NCBI GenBank assembly: GCA_964509425.1
Contig: CAZDWZ010000016.1
Span: forward strand, 1-64,000
Length of the DNA stretch: 64,000 nucleotides
Reading direction: 5' to 3'
Source of the DNA: CAZDWZ01 sp964509425
GTDB taxonomy: Bacteria; Bdellovibrionota_C; UBA2361; SZUA-149; CAZDWZ01
The notes under the pieces were generated by a model that was not told where the DNA came from, searched no databases, and saw only the letters and a program-made list of their open reading frames with translations. Below are positions 14,728 to 21,200 of this stretch, in pieces (within the stretch, counting starts at the first letter, position 1; every line of letters begins with the position of its first letter). Both the position numbers and the translations under genes were made by a program.

Positions 14728-15600
14728 ATGGTAAACCCCGGAATCCTTCTTTCGCTTTTCTGCGCCACTACCGCCTCGATGAAAGATCTCGTCAGCAAAA
14801 AGCTGGCGGCTCAGCTCGACGGAGTGACGTCCGCATTTACGTCGTTCCTCTTTGCAACGCCGTACTACATCGTTCTGCTCTTCGTCTTGTGGCTCCTCGG
14901 CTACGAAGATTTTGCGCTCTCTTCGACATTTCTCTTCTACGTGGTTCTACGAAGCATCTCGGATACGGGGGCCGAGTGGTTGAAGATGTCGTCATACCGC
15001 TACGGCGACATCTCGCTCGTCAGCATCGTGTTTTCACTGCAGCCATTGGTGATTACGTTCTTCTCCGTCGTTTTTTTGAACGAACGCCCGACCGTTGTGG
15101 CGGCCGTGGGAATCCTGGTCATCGTCGCGGGGACTCTTCTCATCGCGACTGAGAGACCGCTCGGAAGTCTTGAGCGGAGTATGCGAAATAAAGCGATTAC
15201 TCTCTCCCTCCTCTCCACTGTTTGTTTTTCGATAAACTCCATTTTCGATCGGTTAGCAGTCAAAGAGGGAAGTGCCGTGTGGTCCGCGTTCACCATGACC
15301 TTTCTCTCCGGGCTCTTCCTCGCTCCATTTTCTCTTCGGCTGAAAGCTCGCCGGTCGGCAATAGCCGCGAACTCGGGTCTCCTCTACCGCCGTGGATTTT
15401 TCGAGGTTCTCGCGATGACTTCGAAGCTGCTCGCGTTGCAGTTTCTTGAAGTGGCTTACGTGGCCGGACTGCAAAAGCTTTCAACACTTTTCTCCGTGAT
15501 CGGCGGGCGATTCCTCTACGGGGAGAAAGGATTCTCCCGGAGATTTCTCTCCGGTGCGATAATATTCATAGGCGCGCTGATGATTCTCCTGGGTCGCTGA
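14728..15600 (+). CDS. EamA/DMT-family permease
   Basis: This 290-residue membrane protein has about ten hydrophobic helices arranged as two EamA repeats (residues 5-135 and 150-290). The first repeat closes with RPTVVAAVGILVIVAGTLLIATERP and the second with GFSRRFLSGAIIFIGALMILLG, the characteristic last helices of each EamA half. Such transporters export small metabolites; the substrate is not deducible. The gene ends the plus-strand group beginning with the MNIO enzyme, 99 bp after csaA. The minus-strand cassette-like region begins right after its stop. Confidence 0.88.
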   Translation: MVNPGILLSLFCATTASMKDLVSKKLAAQLDGVTSAFTSFLFATPYYIVLLFVLWLLGYEDFALSSTFLFYVVLRSISDTGAEWLKMSSYRYGDISLVSIVFSLQPLVITFFSVVFLNERPTVVAAVGILVIVAGTLLIATERPLGSLERSMRNKAITLSLLSTVCFSINSIFDRLAVKEGSAVWSAFTMTFLSGLFLAPFSLRLKARRSAIAANSGLLYRRGFFEVLAMTSKLLALQFLEVAYVAGLQKLSTLFSVIGGRFLYGEKGFSRRFLSGAIIFIGALMILLGR

Positions 15601-15664
15601 GGCGTAATTCCTCCGCGACTGAACAGGTCATAGTCGTTTGCCGTTGGTCCCGGGCTCATCTTGA

Positions 15665-15743
15665 GCGCAACAAAGTGTAAGGTCTATGTGACCGAGTGAC
15701 GACCGCGCGGCGATTGACGCTTCCCTCTCCATGTTTGTTAGCC
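15665..15743 (-). repeat. attC-like site after the HEAT lipoprotein gene
   Basis: In the gene direction the site starts with GGCTAACAAACATGGAGAGG (complement of 15724-15743) and ends with CACTTTGTTGCGC (complement of 15665-15677). The two ends are imperfect inverted repeats, sharing AACAAA..TG..AGG. This matches R''-L''...L'-R' organisation over 79 bp, directly behind a cassette gene. It would be the last site of the array, next to the EamA gene. The middle of the site has a GC-rich hairpin (CCGCGCGG). Confidence 0.55.
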
Positions 15744-15762
15744 GCATGCTCAGGGGCTTAGT

Positions 15763-16131
15763 TCACCTAATCTCTTTATCTCGTTCCAATAACTGAAGCG
15801 CATCGTGCACAGACGAACGCACTATCTCCTCTGGATCGGAAAGATGTCTGCGAAGTTCGGGAATGGCTGATCTATCGCCGAGCAGACCCAAGTTGAGAGC
15901 AGCAGCTCCTCGAACATGAGGATTGTGATCATTTAGGGCTGTGAGAAGCGGATCAATTGCATCCGGTCCGCGAGACGCAAGCAGCCAAACCGCCTCCACG
16001 CGAACATTTTCATCCGAAACATCCAGCTGATCCACAAGCTCTTTCGTCGACACTTGATTCATTGTGCAAGCAGGAAGCATCGCAGCTCCGAGGAGAAATG
16101 GCACAAGGATCGATCTGAACCAGCGAGACAT
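15763..16131 (-). CDS. HEAT-repeat lipoprotein
   Basis: This 122-residue protein has a lipobox LPAC after a hydrophobic leader (SILVPFLLGAAMLPAC). After the lipidated Cys come four helical repeats, typical PBS-lyase/HEAT units: VRVEAVWLLASRGPDAIDPLL, then VRGAAALNLGLLGDRSAIPELRRHL, then IVRSSVHDALQLL. Such repeats mediate protein-protein contacts. The ATG at 16131 has AAGGTGA five bases upstream and was preferred over GTG 16140. It is the last (most downstream) gene of the cassette-like array, flanked by an attC-like site on its 3' side. No partner can be named. Confidence 0.82.
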   Translation of the reverse strand: MSRWFRSILVPFLLGAAMLPACTMNQVSTKELVDQLDVSDENVRVEAVWLLASRGPDAIDPLLTALNDHNPHVRGAAALNLGLLGDRSAIPELRRHLSDPEEIVRSSVHDALQLLERDKEIR

Positions 16132-16148
16132 CGAGATCACCTTTTGAG

Positions 16149-16277
16149 AATTACGTTTCCCATCGTTACCGGGTTCAGCTCGAGCGAACCACTCAGGATG
16201 AACCCGTCGTTAAAGTTACCGTAAAAGCGTAGGCGCGGCCGACGAAGCCGTACCTCCGCTGCAGCTAATTGTTATAC
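16149..16277 (-). repeat. Possible attC-like spacer after the 16303 gene
   Basis: In the gene direction the spacer opens with GTATAACAATTAGC (complement of 16264-16277), the R'' pattern seen in other attC sites. It ends with GAAACGTAATTC near 16149-16160, similar to GAAACGTTAC at the site ending 18404. Internal pairing is imperfect (AGCTGCAGCG against AGCTCGAGCG). The assignment is weaker than for the sites at 15665, 17740 and 18404. Confidence 0.35.
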
Positions 16278-16302
16278 CGGCACTAAAAAATAAATCGGTC
16301 GA

Positions 16303-16764
16303 TTATTTTCCATTCTGTTGCTCGATAGCATCCCAATAGTCCTTGGGGAAATTCTCGTCTGCTAAAGCTCGTTCGCAAAATGTGCCAATGGACTCTGCTA
16401 CTTCCACAAATATCCCTCGGACAGATGTGCCTGGCTTCAACTTCTCGTGTGAGAGAAATCCGACACCGCCAGACGCCACATCGATCACGATGAGATCACC
16501 ACAATCGTTTGTCCCGATCGGGAGAAGATTCTCGGCGAGGCAGTCGAAGCCGAAGGTGTCGATATAGCGAAGTTGATCGGGGCTCGTGATACAGAAGCCC
16601 GGATCAAAAAGTGCTTGTTCAAAATCGTAAGTTGCGAGGAGGTCCAACAGTGCTCGAGGCACTAAACGATCCTTTTCGAGAGTTTCGAAGCATGGACTCG
16701 GAATGGTAACTTTTTCAGATCTAAGAGGGATGAGATCTGACAATTGTTCTTCATCAAGTTTCAT
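16303..16764 (-). CDS. Cassette protein, possibly SMI1/KNR4 (SUKH)-like
   Basis: This 153-residue acidic soluble protein starts at an ATG with AAGG six bases upstream; a longer frame to 16842 lacks a ribosome site. Features include a short basic and Pro-rich start, then DFEQALFDPGFCITSPDQL, a sheet-forming stretch with NLLPIGTNDCGDLIVIDV, and SHEKLKPGTSV. The pattern of a middle LLPIGTND(G)D.IVID strand resembles SMI1/KNR4-type immunity proteins (SUKH superfamily), commonly found alone in cassettes and toxin neighbourhoods. Similarity is by eye and moderate. It lies in the cassette-like array, directly after the small membrane protein gene. Confidence 0.7.
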   Translation of the reverse strand: MKLDEEQLSDLIPLRSEKVTIPSPCFETLEKDRLVPRALLDLLATYDFEQALFDPGFCITSPDQLRYIDTFGFDCLAENLLPIGTNDCGDLIVIDVASGGVGFLSHEKLKPGTSVRGIFVEVAESIGTFCERALADENFPKDYWDAIEQQNGK

Positions 16765-16845
16765 AGAGGACCTTGAAGTATTCTCACGTTTGCGTGACTT
16801 TCGCGCGATCAGCGAGTGAAGTCCACGCAATTGTTCTACCATTAT

Positions 16846-17172
16846 TCACCACGGACTTGCCTCGCGATCCCAGTCAATTTCGTATTTCGACGAAACAAAG
16901 GGATGCCACCGACTTCCAAACACAACGATTCCAGTTTTGATTTCGCCAGAGTCGAATCGCAACATGACGCGATAGACATCCTGATTGTCCGTCACCGATC
17001 TCTCCCAGCACGGCACCCCTCTCCACTTTATCAGCTCAGCTCCCATTTCTGTCGCCCAACGCCTTAGCCTCTTTTCCGCAAGGCGCTTTCCGAGAGCTAG
17101 CAACGGAAAGAGGAGCAAAATTCCCAACAAGAACAGTCCAACATAAATTAGGGATGTCATCTGAGGAGTCAT
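16846..17172 (-). CDS. Hypothetical cassette protein with one membrane helix
   Basis: This 108-residue protein has a single N-terminal membrane helix (residues 8-29, YVGLFLLGILLLFPLLALGKRL). A soluble part of about 75 residues follows, containing VPCWERSVTDNQDVYRVMLRFDSGEI and ending EIDWDREASPW. The C-terminal part looks like a small beta-rich domain. No family is recognised. The gene starts about 28 bp downstream of a segment (17200-17220) that matches the site upstream of the cassette at 20238, which suggests that it begins a cassette. An alternative ATG lies at 17160. Confidence 0.65.
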   Translation of the reverse strand: MTPQMTSLIYVGLFLLGILLLFPLLALGKRLAEKRLRRWATEMGAELIKWRGVPCWERSVTDNQDVYRVMLRFDSGEIKTGIVVFGSRWHPFVSSKYEIDWDREASPW

Positions 17173-17199
17173 CCGAGAACACCGATTCGCTTAAGGTAG

Positions 17200-17220
17200 A
17201 ACATAGTCTGTATAACAACT
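17200..17220 (-). repeat. Half attC-like segment shared with 20270-20290
   Basis: The plus-strand segment AACATAGTCTGTATAACAACT at 17200-17220 matches AACATAGCCTGTACAGCGACT at 20270-20290 in 17 of 21 positions. Both lie shortly upstream of a minus-strand cassette gene, where the R'/L' half of an attC site is expected. The 17200 copy is followed at once, from 17235, by the exact 90-bp gene fragment repeat. Confidence 0.5.
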
Positions 17221-17234
17221 CATCAACAACCCAT

Positions 17235-17324
17235 ACCGCTTGTTCGATCGGTGTATTGATGAGACCCATGTCATAGGTGACAGGTTGCCAATGTTCGAGA
17301 AGCACCGAACCTCCGATCGCGAAT
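17235..17324 (-). pseudogene. Exact 90-bp copy of part of the gene at 19184-19933
   Basis: Bases 17235-17324 are identical to 19815-19904. Read on the minus strand, both encode FAIGGSVLLEHWQPVTYDMG and on to the PIEQA segment. In the 19.2-19.9 kb gene this is the N-terminal region (about residues 10-40). Here it lacks a start codon on one side and the rest of the gene on the other. Identity includes all third codon positions, so the duplication is probably recent. It sits where the attC of the neighbouring cassette should be. Confidence 0.8.
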
Positions 17325-17343
17325 TTTTTGCAAGGGAGAATGT

Positions 17344-17727
17344 TTATGGGACTGATAATCCGGCCGGAACGGTCGGCTCTTTCACGTCCTCATCATTTTT
17401 ATTTCGTATTCCCGTTTTTCCGCGGTCATAGATTACTTCGACGGCGCCATTAGTCTTCGATCGCCTTGCGCTGAAAATTGGCGCTTGAGAACTCGTAGCG
17501 CTCACGCTCAGACTAGAACCATCGGAAAGATCCCATACCGGTATATAGAGGCCGGAACCTACCTCTCTTGCAGGCTCGCCACATCTCTGGGTGAGCAATG
17601 CAATCGTTGTTCGCGAGTCAATGACCCCGAAACAGTGGCCGCCTTCTGAAGCAGCATCGGCACGAGCATTCGAGAGGCAAACTGCAACGCTAAGTAAAGC
17701 AAGTATATGAAATGTACTCCCTGACAT
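17344..17727 (-). CDS. Secreted cassette protein of unknown function
   Basis: This 127-residue protein starts at an ATG with a strong AGGAGG ribosome site. A signal peptide covers residues 2-24 (STFHILALLSVAVCLSNARA-DA). The mature protein has two cysteines (HCFGV and TQRCGEP), which could form a disulfide, followed by a beta-rich part GSGLYIPVWDLSDGSSLSV and a charged tail KNDEDVKEPTVPAG. The TQRCGEPARE segment resembles the DUF2845-like/SmpA-like short periplasmic pattern C-G-x-P, but not closely enough to name. It is one gene of the cassette-like array and carries its own ribosome site directly after the attC-like site at 17740. Confidence 0.72.
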   Translation of the reverse strand: MSGSTFHILALLSVAVCLSNARADAASEGGHCFGVIDSRTTIALLTQRCGEPAREVGSGLYIPVWDLSDGSSLSVSATSSQAPIFSARRSKTNGAVEVIYDRGKTGIRNKNDEDVKEPTVPAGLSVP

Positions 17728-17739
17728 TTTCCTCCTACA

Positions 17740-17806
17740 TGACGTTTCGATGAAGTGTTGCCTGGAGCGCAAGCGGAAGGCAATCATTTCCATCGATTTG
17801 TTACCC
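17740..17806 (-). repeat. attC-like site after the membrane-protein cassette
   Basis: This is the best-formed site of the array. The ends pair as TAACAAATCGATGGAA against TTCATCGAAACGTCA (complement of 17788-17803 and 17740-17754). Inside them TTGCCT (17758-17763) pairs perfectly with AGGCAA (17778-17783) around a 14-bp loop. Length is 67 bp, the usual size of a short attC. The R' end is degenerate (GTCATGT instead of GTTRRRY). It lies between two minus-strand genes exactly where a cassette junction is expected. Confidence 0.6.
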
Positions 17807-17816
17807 TGCCGCCTGT

Positions 17817-18164
17817 TCACACTGGGAGACCCCAAATCGCAACGGCCCAGAAGAACCACCATGTCCACGCACTAACCTCCAAACCAGCTGCCACCCACCT
17901 TTGCGAGCCGCCAGCGATCTTACTTCCCACGCGAAGGGCGCAGAATAGAGAACTACAAATGAGAAATGGCAAGGCACCTTGCATGGGGCCATGGGGAGGG
18001 TTTTCTGTGCCAACCAGTATTAGTCCCGGACCAAGAAGGATCGCTAATGCGCCCGACGCTCCGGTGTGCATTGAGCCAAGAATCTGTCGACGAAACGTGA
18101 TACTCACGACCGCCGAAATGACCACTAAAGAAACCGAGGTGATTAACCTTTTGTGACGCATCAT
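17817..18164 (-). CDS. Small multi-pass membrane protein in the cassette array
   Basis: This 115-residue protein has three or four hydrophobic helices: residues 8-24 (ITSVSLVVISAVVSITF), 38-55 (GALAILLGPGLILVGTE), 66-82 (LPFLICSSLFCALRVGS) and 93-113 ending WWFFWAVAIWGLPV. No family is recognised. The two ATGs at 18164 and 18161 lie only about 8 bp after the R'-like GTTACC core at 18172, with no Shine-Dalgarno sequence between. Overlapping frames on the same DNA lack such a clear hydrophobic pattern and were not accepted. Confidence 0.65.
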   Translation of the reverse strand: MMRHKRLITSVSLVVISAVVSITFRRQILGSMHTGASGALAILLGPGLILVGTENPPHGPMQGALPFLICSSLFCALRVGSKIAGGSQRWVAAGLEVSAWTWWFFWAVAIWGLPV

Positions 18165-18171
18165 CTACCGA

Positions 18172-18265
18172 GGTAACGTCTGCGTGTGCCGCAGCTCCGC
18201 CGTCGGCACCCCGCGGTGTTTCTTTCTCGAGCATATCACGGAAAACCGGGAACGTGCAGCCTTGA
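18172..18265 (-). repeat. Possible attC-like site after the 36-codon ORF
   Basis: GTGCCG at 18186-18191 pairs with CGGCAC at 18204-18209, and the R'-like core GACGTTACC (complement of 18172-18180) closes the site. The opposite end, GTAGTTCAAGGCTGCACG, begins right at the stop of the short ORF and pairs only partly with the R' side (TGCACGT against TGCGTGT). Confidence 0.4.
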
Positions 18266-18269
18266 ACTA

Positions 18270-18380
18270 CTAAATACTCGAATGCAACCACAAGGAAGGC
18301 AGAGGAGTATGGACCCAAGGCCCGTTCTCATCGCCAACTTCTCCATCGGCTTTCACCAGAACATTTCGCAGTCCGCTCAT
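18270..18380 (-). CDS. Short 36-codon ORF occupying one cassette-sized interval
   Basis: This minus-strand frame, ATG 18380 to TAG 18270, is placed exactly between two attC-like sites: the start is about 25 bp after the GTTACC core at 18404, and the stop adjoins the next site. The 36-residue product (starting MSGLRNVLVKADGEVGDENG) has no signal peptide, membrane helix or recognised motif, and no clear ribosome site precedes it. The placement is what supports it; the coding evidence by itself is weak. Confidence 0.35.
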   Translation of the reverse strand: MSGLRNVLVKADGEVGDENGPWVHTPLPSLWLHSSI

Positions 18381-18403
18381 TGATGCACCGACAGTCTTTT
18401 CAG

Positions 18404-18500
18404 GGGTAACGTTTCTCTATCGAGTTCGCGCCTCCTGGTAGCCCTGAACCCGTAATTACTGAACGCGGGGCGCGAATCTTCGTTCGGAGGCTTGTTAGTG
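18404..18500 (-). repeat. attC-like site after the 18504 gene
   Basis: In the gene direction the site begins with CACTAACAAGCCTCCG (R''-L''), immediately after the stop of the cassette gene, and ends with GAAACGTTACC (R'). Inside, TTCGCGCC pairs perfectly with GGCGCGAA (18425-18432 and 18469-18476). Length is 97 bp. TAAC at one end and GTTA at the other give the expected core symmetry. Confidence 0.58.
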
Positions 18501-18503
18501 GCA

Positions 18504-18857
18504 TCAACGGGGGGCGCCGTAGTCTCCCCAGTTTGGTTCGCACCAACGCCGTTCACCGCATATAGCTTCGAAGCGCTTACTTTTTTGCAGAGAGCTTCCT
18601 TTTCGCAGCATCTCTGCGTTACGCGCTCTGAAATCCTCCGCCTTGATGCGATTTATAGCGATCCATCCGCCACAGCTTCCCTCGATCGTAATGCAATCCG
18701 AGTTCTCACTGCATTTCAGATCTTCTGGACGAGGATAGATCGCGCCTGATTCCATGCACTCACATCGCGCGAGCGCGTCTCCGGCCATTCCAGGACAACT
18801 GGCAAATGCTGAGTTAGCCACTAGCACGAAAAGAGGGATGATTATTCTCTGCCACAT
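18504..18857 (-). CDS. Secreted cysteine-rich cassette protein
   Basis: This 117-residue protein has a short signal peptide (MWQRIIIPLFVLVANSAFA-S). The mature part contains nine cysteines (for example SCPGMAGD, ARCECM, LKCSENSDCI, GSCGG, AICGERRWCEP), which points to several disulfides in the periplasm or outside the cell. The SENSDCITIEGSCGGW segment resembles a CxxDxDC-type disulfide-rich motif, but I cannot name the family. The ATG start codon lies inside the R'-like sequence GTTATGTGG of the neighbouring recombination site, and there is no Shine-Dalgarno sequence upstream, so translation may be leaderless or depend on the upstream cassette. Confidence 0.72.
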   Translation of the reverse strand: MWQRIIIPLFVLVANSAFASCPGMAGDALARCECMESGAIYPRPEDLKCSENSDCITIEGSCGGWIAINRIKAEDFRARNAEMLRKGSSLQKSKRFEAICGERRWCEPNWGDYGAPR

Positions 18858-18910
18858 AACGTTAGTGGGACCGATGGCCGAGTGCGCAGTGGTCGATCAT
18901 TGGGTACCCG

Positions 18911-19027
18911 TCATTGTTCTCCGTCCTTTAGAAACTCAGTGAGAGCCATACTAAACTCCCCCTCATCGTCGAATACCTTCCCCAAACCCGCTCTCTGTAT
19001 CTCCTCCCGATTTCCTTCGAGAGACAA
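18911..19027 (-). CDS. Weak 38-codon ORF in a 270-bp cassette-sized interval
   Basis: Between the cores at 18854 and 19134 there is no ordinary gene. The only frame with protein-like composition ends at TGA 18911 (ending FLKDGEQ) and is open back to a stop at 19069. It contains no early ATG; TTG 19027 gives 38 residues, rich in Glu/Asp/Gly (GLGKVFDDEGEFSMALTEF). It could be a remnant of a longer gene or a real short cassette ORF. Evidence is limited to composition and position. Confidence 0.25.
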   Translation of the reverse strand: MSLEGNREEIQRAGLGKVFDDEGEFSMALTEFLKDGEQ

Positions 19028-19183
19028 TTGTGATCGATCGCGGATTATTCGGTAATTTCTGTGCTCTTACTCATGATGAACCCGGTACCAAAGAGACCGA
19101 AAGCTCGTTTAATTCCGACATATGTTTTTAGGCGCATAACGTTTATCCCTCACCATCTTTCTCCCAAAAAATATACCCGAGTC

Positions 19184-19933
19184 TTACTTCCGCTGCCACG
19201 GTAAGCCCGCTACGACTTCTTCCAACGTAAATTCGGGCGGAGGACTCGCCCACTTCCGACAACAGTCAAGGACTACTGCCGGACGCTCAGACGAAACCTG
19301 GTAGAAGTCGTCAGAGAACGGCGCAAGGTCAAAGTGTTGAAGATATTCTTCGAGCAGGGTGCGGGGAAAGCGGTCGCGTTTGATCGGCAAATCGTAGAAT
19401 TCCGGTTTTTCAAACGGGAAGCGTGCTCCGGTCTCGCTAAAGACCCAACTACCTCCGTCGTTGGAAGCACTGATTGTGCGGAGATGCCCAAGGGGAGCGG
19501 TTCCACCGAGCTGTGTTGGGGCGAAGACTTCCCAAATGGTGGCTGGCCACTTGGCGGATTGAGGAGTTGCGCAGACACGCATCGCGAGCACCCCGAGACG
19601 TTCCGCCAAAGTCGACATTGCCGGAGTAGGATCGGATCCTTGAATTCCACTCTGAAAACACGCGGTCCAGCCGGCCGTTGTCGTAATAAACAGCCTTCGA
19701 CTTTTCGCCTGCGAAAGTGGGGGAAGCGCTTCGAACGCATCGGCCAAGCTCGAAGCAATGCTCTTCCGCAGGTAAGTAGTTCCAATCGAAGCATGCCAGG
19801 CCGTTAGCTCGGCAACCGCTTGTTCGATCGGTGTATTGATGAGACCCATGTCATAGGTGACAGGTTGCCAATGTTCGAGAAGCACCGAACCTCCGATCGC
19901 GAATCTCTGGCAGGGGCCAGAGTCAGCGCTCAT
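19184..19933 (-). CDS. Unknown 249-residue protein of the array
   Basis: The ATG at 19933 overlaps the stop of the preceding membrane-protein gene as TAATG, so the two are translationally coupled and probably share a cassette. A TTG at 19963 would give a longer form inside that gene. The protein is soluble, about 28 kDa. It has a segment LLEHWQPVTYDMGLINTPIEQ near residues 18-38 and a later Pro/Phe-rich part (RFPFEKPEFYDLPIKRDRF), ending ...FTLEEVVAGLPW. I do not recognise a family or catalytic motif. An exact 90-bp copy of its 5' region lies at 17235-17324. Confidence 0.75.
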   Translation of the reverse strand: MSADSGPCQRFAIGGSVLLEHWQPVTYDMGLINTPIEQAVAELTAWHASIGTTYLRKSIASSLADAFEALPPLSQAKSRRLFITTTAGWTACFQSGIQGSDPTPAMSTLAERLGVLAMRVCATPQSAKWPATIWEVFAPTQLGGTAPLGHLRTISASNDGGSWVFSETGARFPFEKPEFYDLPIKRDRFPRTLLEEYLQHFDLAPFSDDFYQVSSERPAVVLDCCRKWASPPPEFTLEEVVAGLPWQRK

Positions 19934-20238
19934 TAACTTGAAAGCGAACTCACCGCCAAGCAAACGCCTTTATCTTGCATCATGGTGTAAAGCGCAGCGA
20001 ACGTCCCCGCGAACATCCAGACCAGCCCACAAATCAGAATGAAGGCGCGATCAACTTTCCATTTCGCCAGCAAAGCTAAAGCCACAAGTCCGAGGATGAA
20101 CGGAGTGAAATACGAAACATAGTCAAGGTAACTCGCGGGAAGCCTGCACGATTCAATCGCGTAAATAAGAAGCGCATTCGCGGTGGCCCAGATCGAATAA
20201 AATACTACTAAGAATTTGCCGACTTTTTCTTTGGGCAT
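19933..20238 (-). CDS. Small three-helix membrane protein
   Basis: This 101-residue protein starts at an ATG with GGGAGA nine bases upstream; a longer frame to 20274 has no such site. Three hydrophobic helices are visible: residues 8-25 (KFLVVFYSIWATANALLI), 37-57 (YVSYFTPFILGLVALALL) and 64-84 (AFILICGLVWMFAGTFAALYT). The stop overlaps the start of the next gene (TAATG). It is the first gene of the array on its upstream (right) side, beginning about 28 bp after the GCATAAC core at 20266. Function unknown. Confidence 0.72.
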   Translation of the reverse strand: MPKEKVGKFLVVFYSIWATANALLIYAIESCRLPASYLDYVSYFTPFILGLVALALLAKWKVDRAFILICGLVWMFAGTFAALYTMMQDKGVCLAVSSLSS

Positions 20239-20265
20239 GGGTGAATGTCTCCCGTTACGGGATCG

Positions 20266-20290
20266 GCATAACATAGCCTGTACAGCGACT
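20266..20290 (-). repeat. Upstream edge of the cassette array, R'/L'-like half site
   Basis: GCATAAC at 20266-20272 (GTTATGC in the gene direction) followed by CCTGTACAG repeats the pattern found at 17200-17220. No matching R'' half is evident further right, and no integrase gene or attI site is visible between here and 20589. Confidence 0.45.
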
Positions 20291-20321
20291 GATACTACCT
20301 ATCCGCAACCCAAGAACCGAT

Positions 20322-20494
20322 CCTATTCCTAATCCTGCTCCTTTTCTTCCTCCTGCACCTGCACCTTCTCCTCTTCTTCTCCCTCCTCCCAACAACGAAA
20401 ACGTAAAGCATCTCTGGTAACTCTTGGACTAGGATTAGGACTCGGTGCAGGTGCAGGAGGAAGAGGAGGAGAAGGATTAGGAGGAGGATCAGGA
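20322..20494. repeat. Pyrimidine/purine inverted repeat with six-base periodicity
   Basis: The left arm (20322-20389) is a run of CCT-rich near-hexamers (CCTAAT, CCTGCT, CCTGCA); the right arm (20427-20494) is the purine counterpart (GGATTA, GGTGCA, GGAGGA). A 21-bp part is perfectly inverted, 20345-20365 against 20444-20464. A second element of the same kind lies at 47308-47430. The rest of 20239-20588 contains no gene that I can support. Confidence 0.65.
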
Positions 20495-20588
20495 GACCTA
20501 CGCGGCCGAGCAGTTAGCGACGGTCGCCATCCGCCCCAGTGAAAGTCCGTGTCAAAGGCGAGATTCTGCAGTAAAAACTTCAAAAAGC

Positions 20589-21197
20589 ATGACTCGAGAA
20601 AGCGTGAAAATATTCTTCCTCTCAGCAGCGTTCCTTGCGGAGCTCGTTTACCTCTTCACCGAGCAGCATCATAAATGGTGCAAGTGTGGTTCCCTTTTTC
20701 CCATCTCTCTCGATGTATGGGGCTCACATAATTCTCAGCATCTCTTTGATCCGTACAGCTTCGCGCATTTCCTCCATGGTCTGATCTTCGCGAGTATCTT
20801 CATTCGCTTTTTTGGGGCGACTCGGTTCGGAACCATTCTTCTCGCGTCTCTCATCGTTGAAGGAGGATGGGAGCTGCTTGAAAATTCCCAGATGGTGATC
20901 GAGCGATATCGAAATGCCACGGCCTCTCAAGGTTACATCGGCGATTCTTTCGGAAATTCGATCGGCGATATCATCAGCTGCGGCCTCGGTGTGGTGTTTC
21001 GTTACGCCTACCGGCCTTTCCTCTCAGTGGCCGCGTTCGTGATGATCGAGCTCCTCATGCTGGTCTGGATCCGTGACAATCTTACTCTTGCCGTGATCAT
21101 GCTGGTTTCCCCGGTCGAAAGTATACGATCGTGGCAGCTCGATGGAGCTGCGCACACCACCTCCGACCCGGAGATCCTCAAGCCGAAGCCGCAATAA
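20589..21197 (+). CDS. DUF2585-family membrane protein
   Basis: This 202-residue membrane protein has about five helices. Diagnostic residues are the start EQHHKWCKCG, then SQHLFDPYSFAHFLHGLIFA, VEGGWELLENSQMVIERYRNATASQGYIGDSFGNSIGDI, all typical of the DUF2585 (UPF0314) family, which is about 190-200 residues long and of unknown function. The conserved His, Glu and Asp pattern suggests possible metal binding within the membrane. The gene stands alone after the array and the periodic inverted repeat. The plain ATG at 20589 has no strong ribosome site. Confidence 0.88.
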   Translation: MTRESVKIFFLSAAFLAELVYLFTEQHHKWCKCGSLFPISLDVWGSHNSQHLFDPYSFAHFLHGLIFASIFIRFFGATRFGTILLASLIVEGGWELLENSQMVIERYRNATASQGYIGDSFGNSIGDIISCGLGVVFRYAYRPFLSVAAFVMIELLMLVWIRDNLTLAVIMLVSPVESIRSWQLDGAAHTTSDPEILKPKPQ

Positions 21198-21200
21198 CTG

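Larger units (their letters stand above)
15665..20290 (-). other. Integron-like gene cassette array without an integrase in the window (CALIN-like)
   Basis: Between the EamA gene and the DUF2585 gene lie about ten genes or short ORFs, nearly all on the minus strand. They are mostly unrecognised and separated by 60-130 bp spacers that contain attC-like features. R-box cores on the plus strand: GCATAAC at 20266 and 19134, ACATAAC at 18854, GGTAAC at 18404 and 18172; and on the other side GTTAGTG at 18494, GTTACCC at 17800, GTTATAC at 16271 and GTTAGCC at 15737. Three spacers fold as palindromes with these cores at the ends. No tyrosine recombinase with an IntI patch is encoded here. Several sites are degenerate, so this is an inference, not a certainty. 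Confidence 0.6.

Noticed and set aside
17235..17324. The 90-bp repeat as an attC site itself
   Set aside because: It is part of an intact coding frame in the 19.2-19.9 kb gene and does not fold as a symmetric stem, so it is a gene fragment rather than an attC.
20322..20494. CRISPR or simple direct repeat array
   Set aside because: The units are about six bases and degenerate, arranged as an inverted repeat; no spaced direct repeats of CRISPR size are present.
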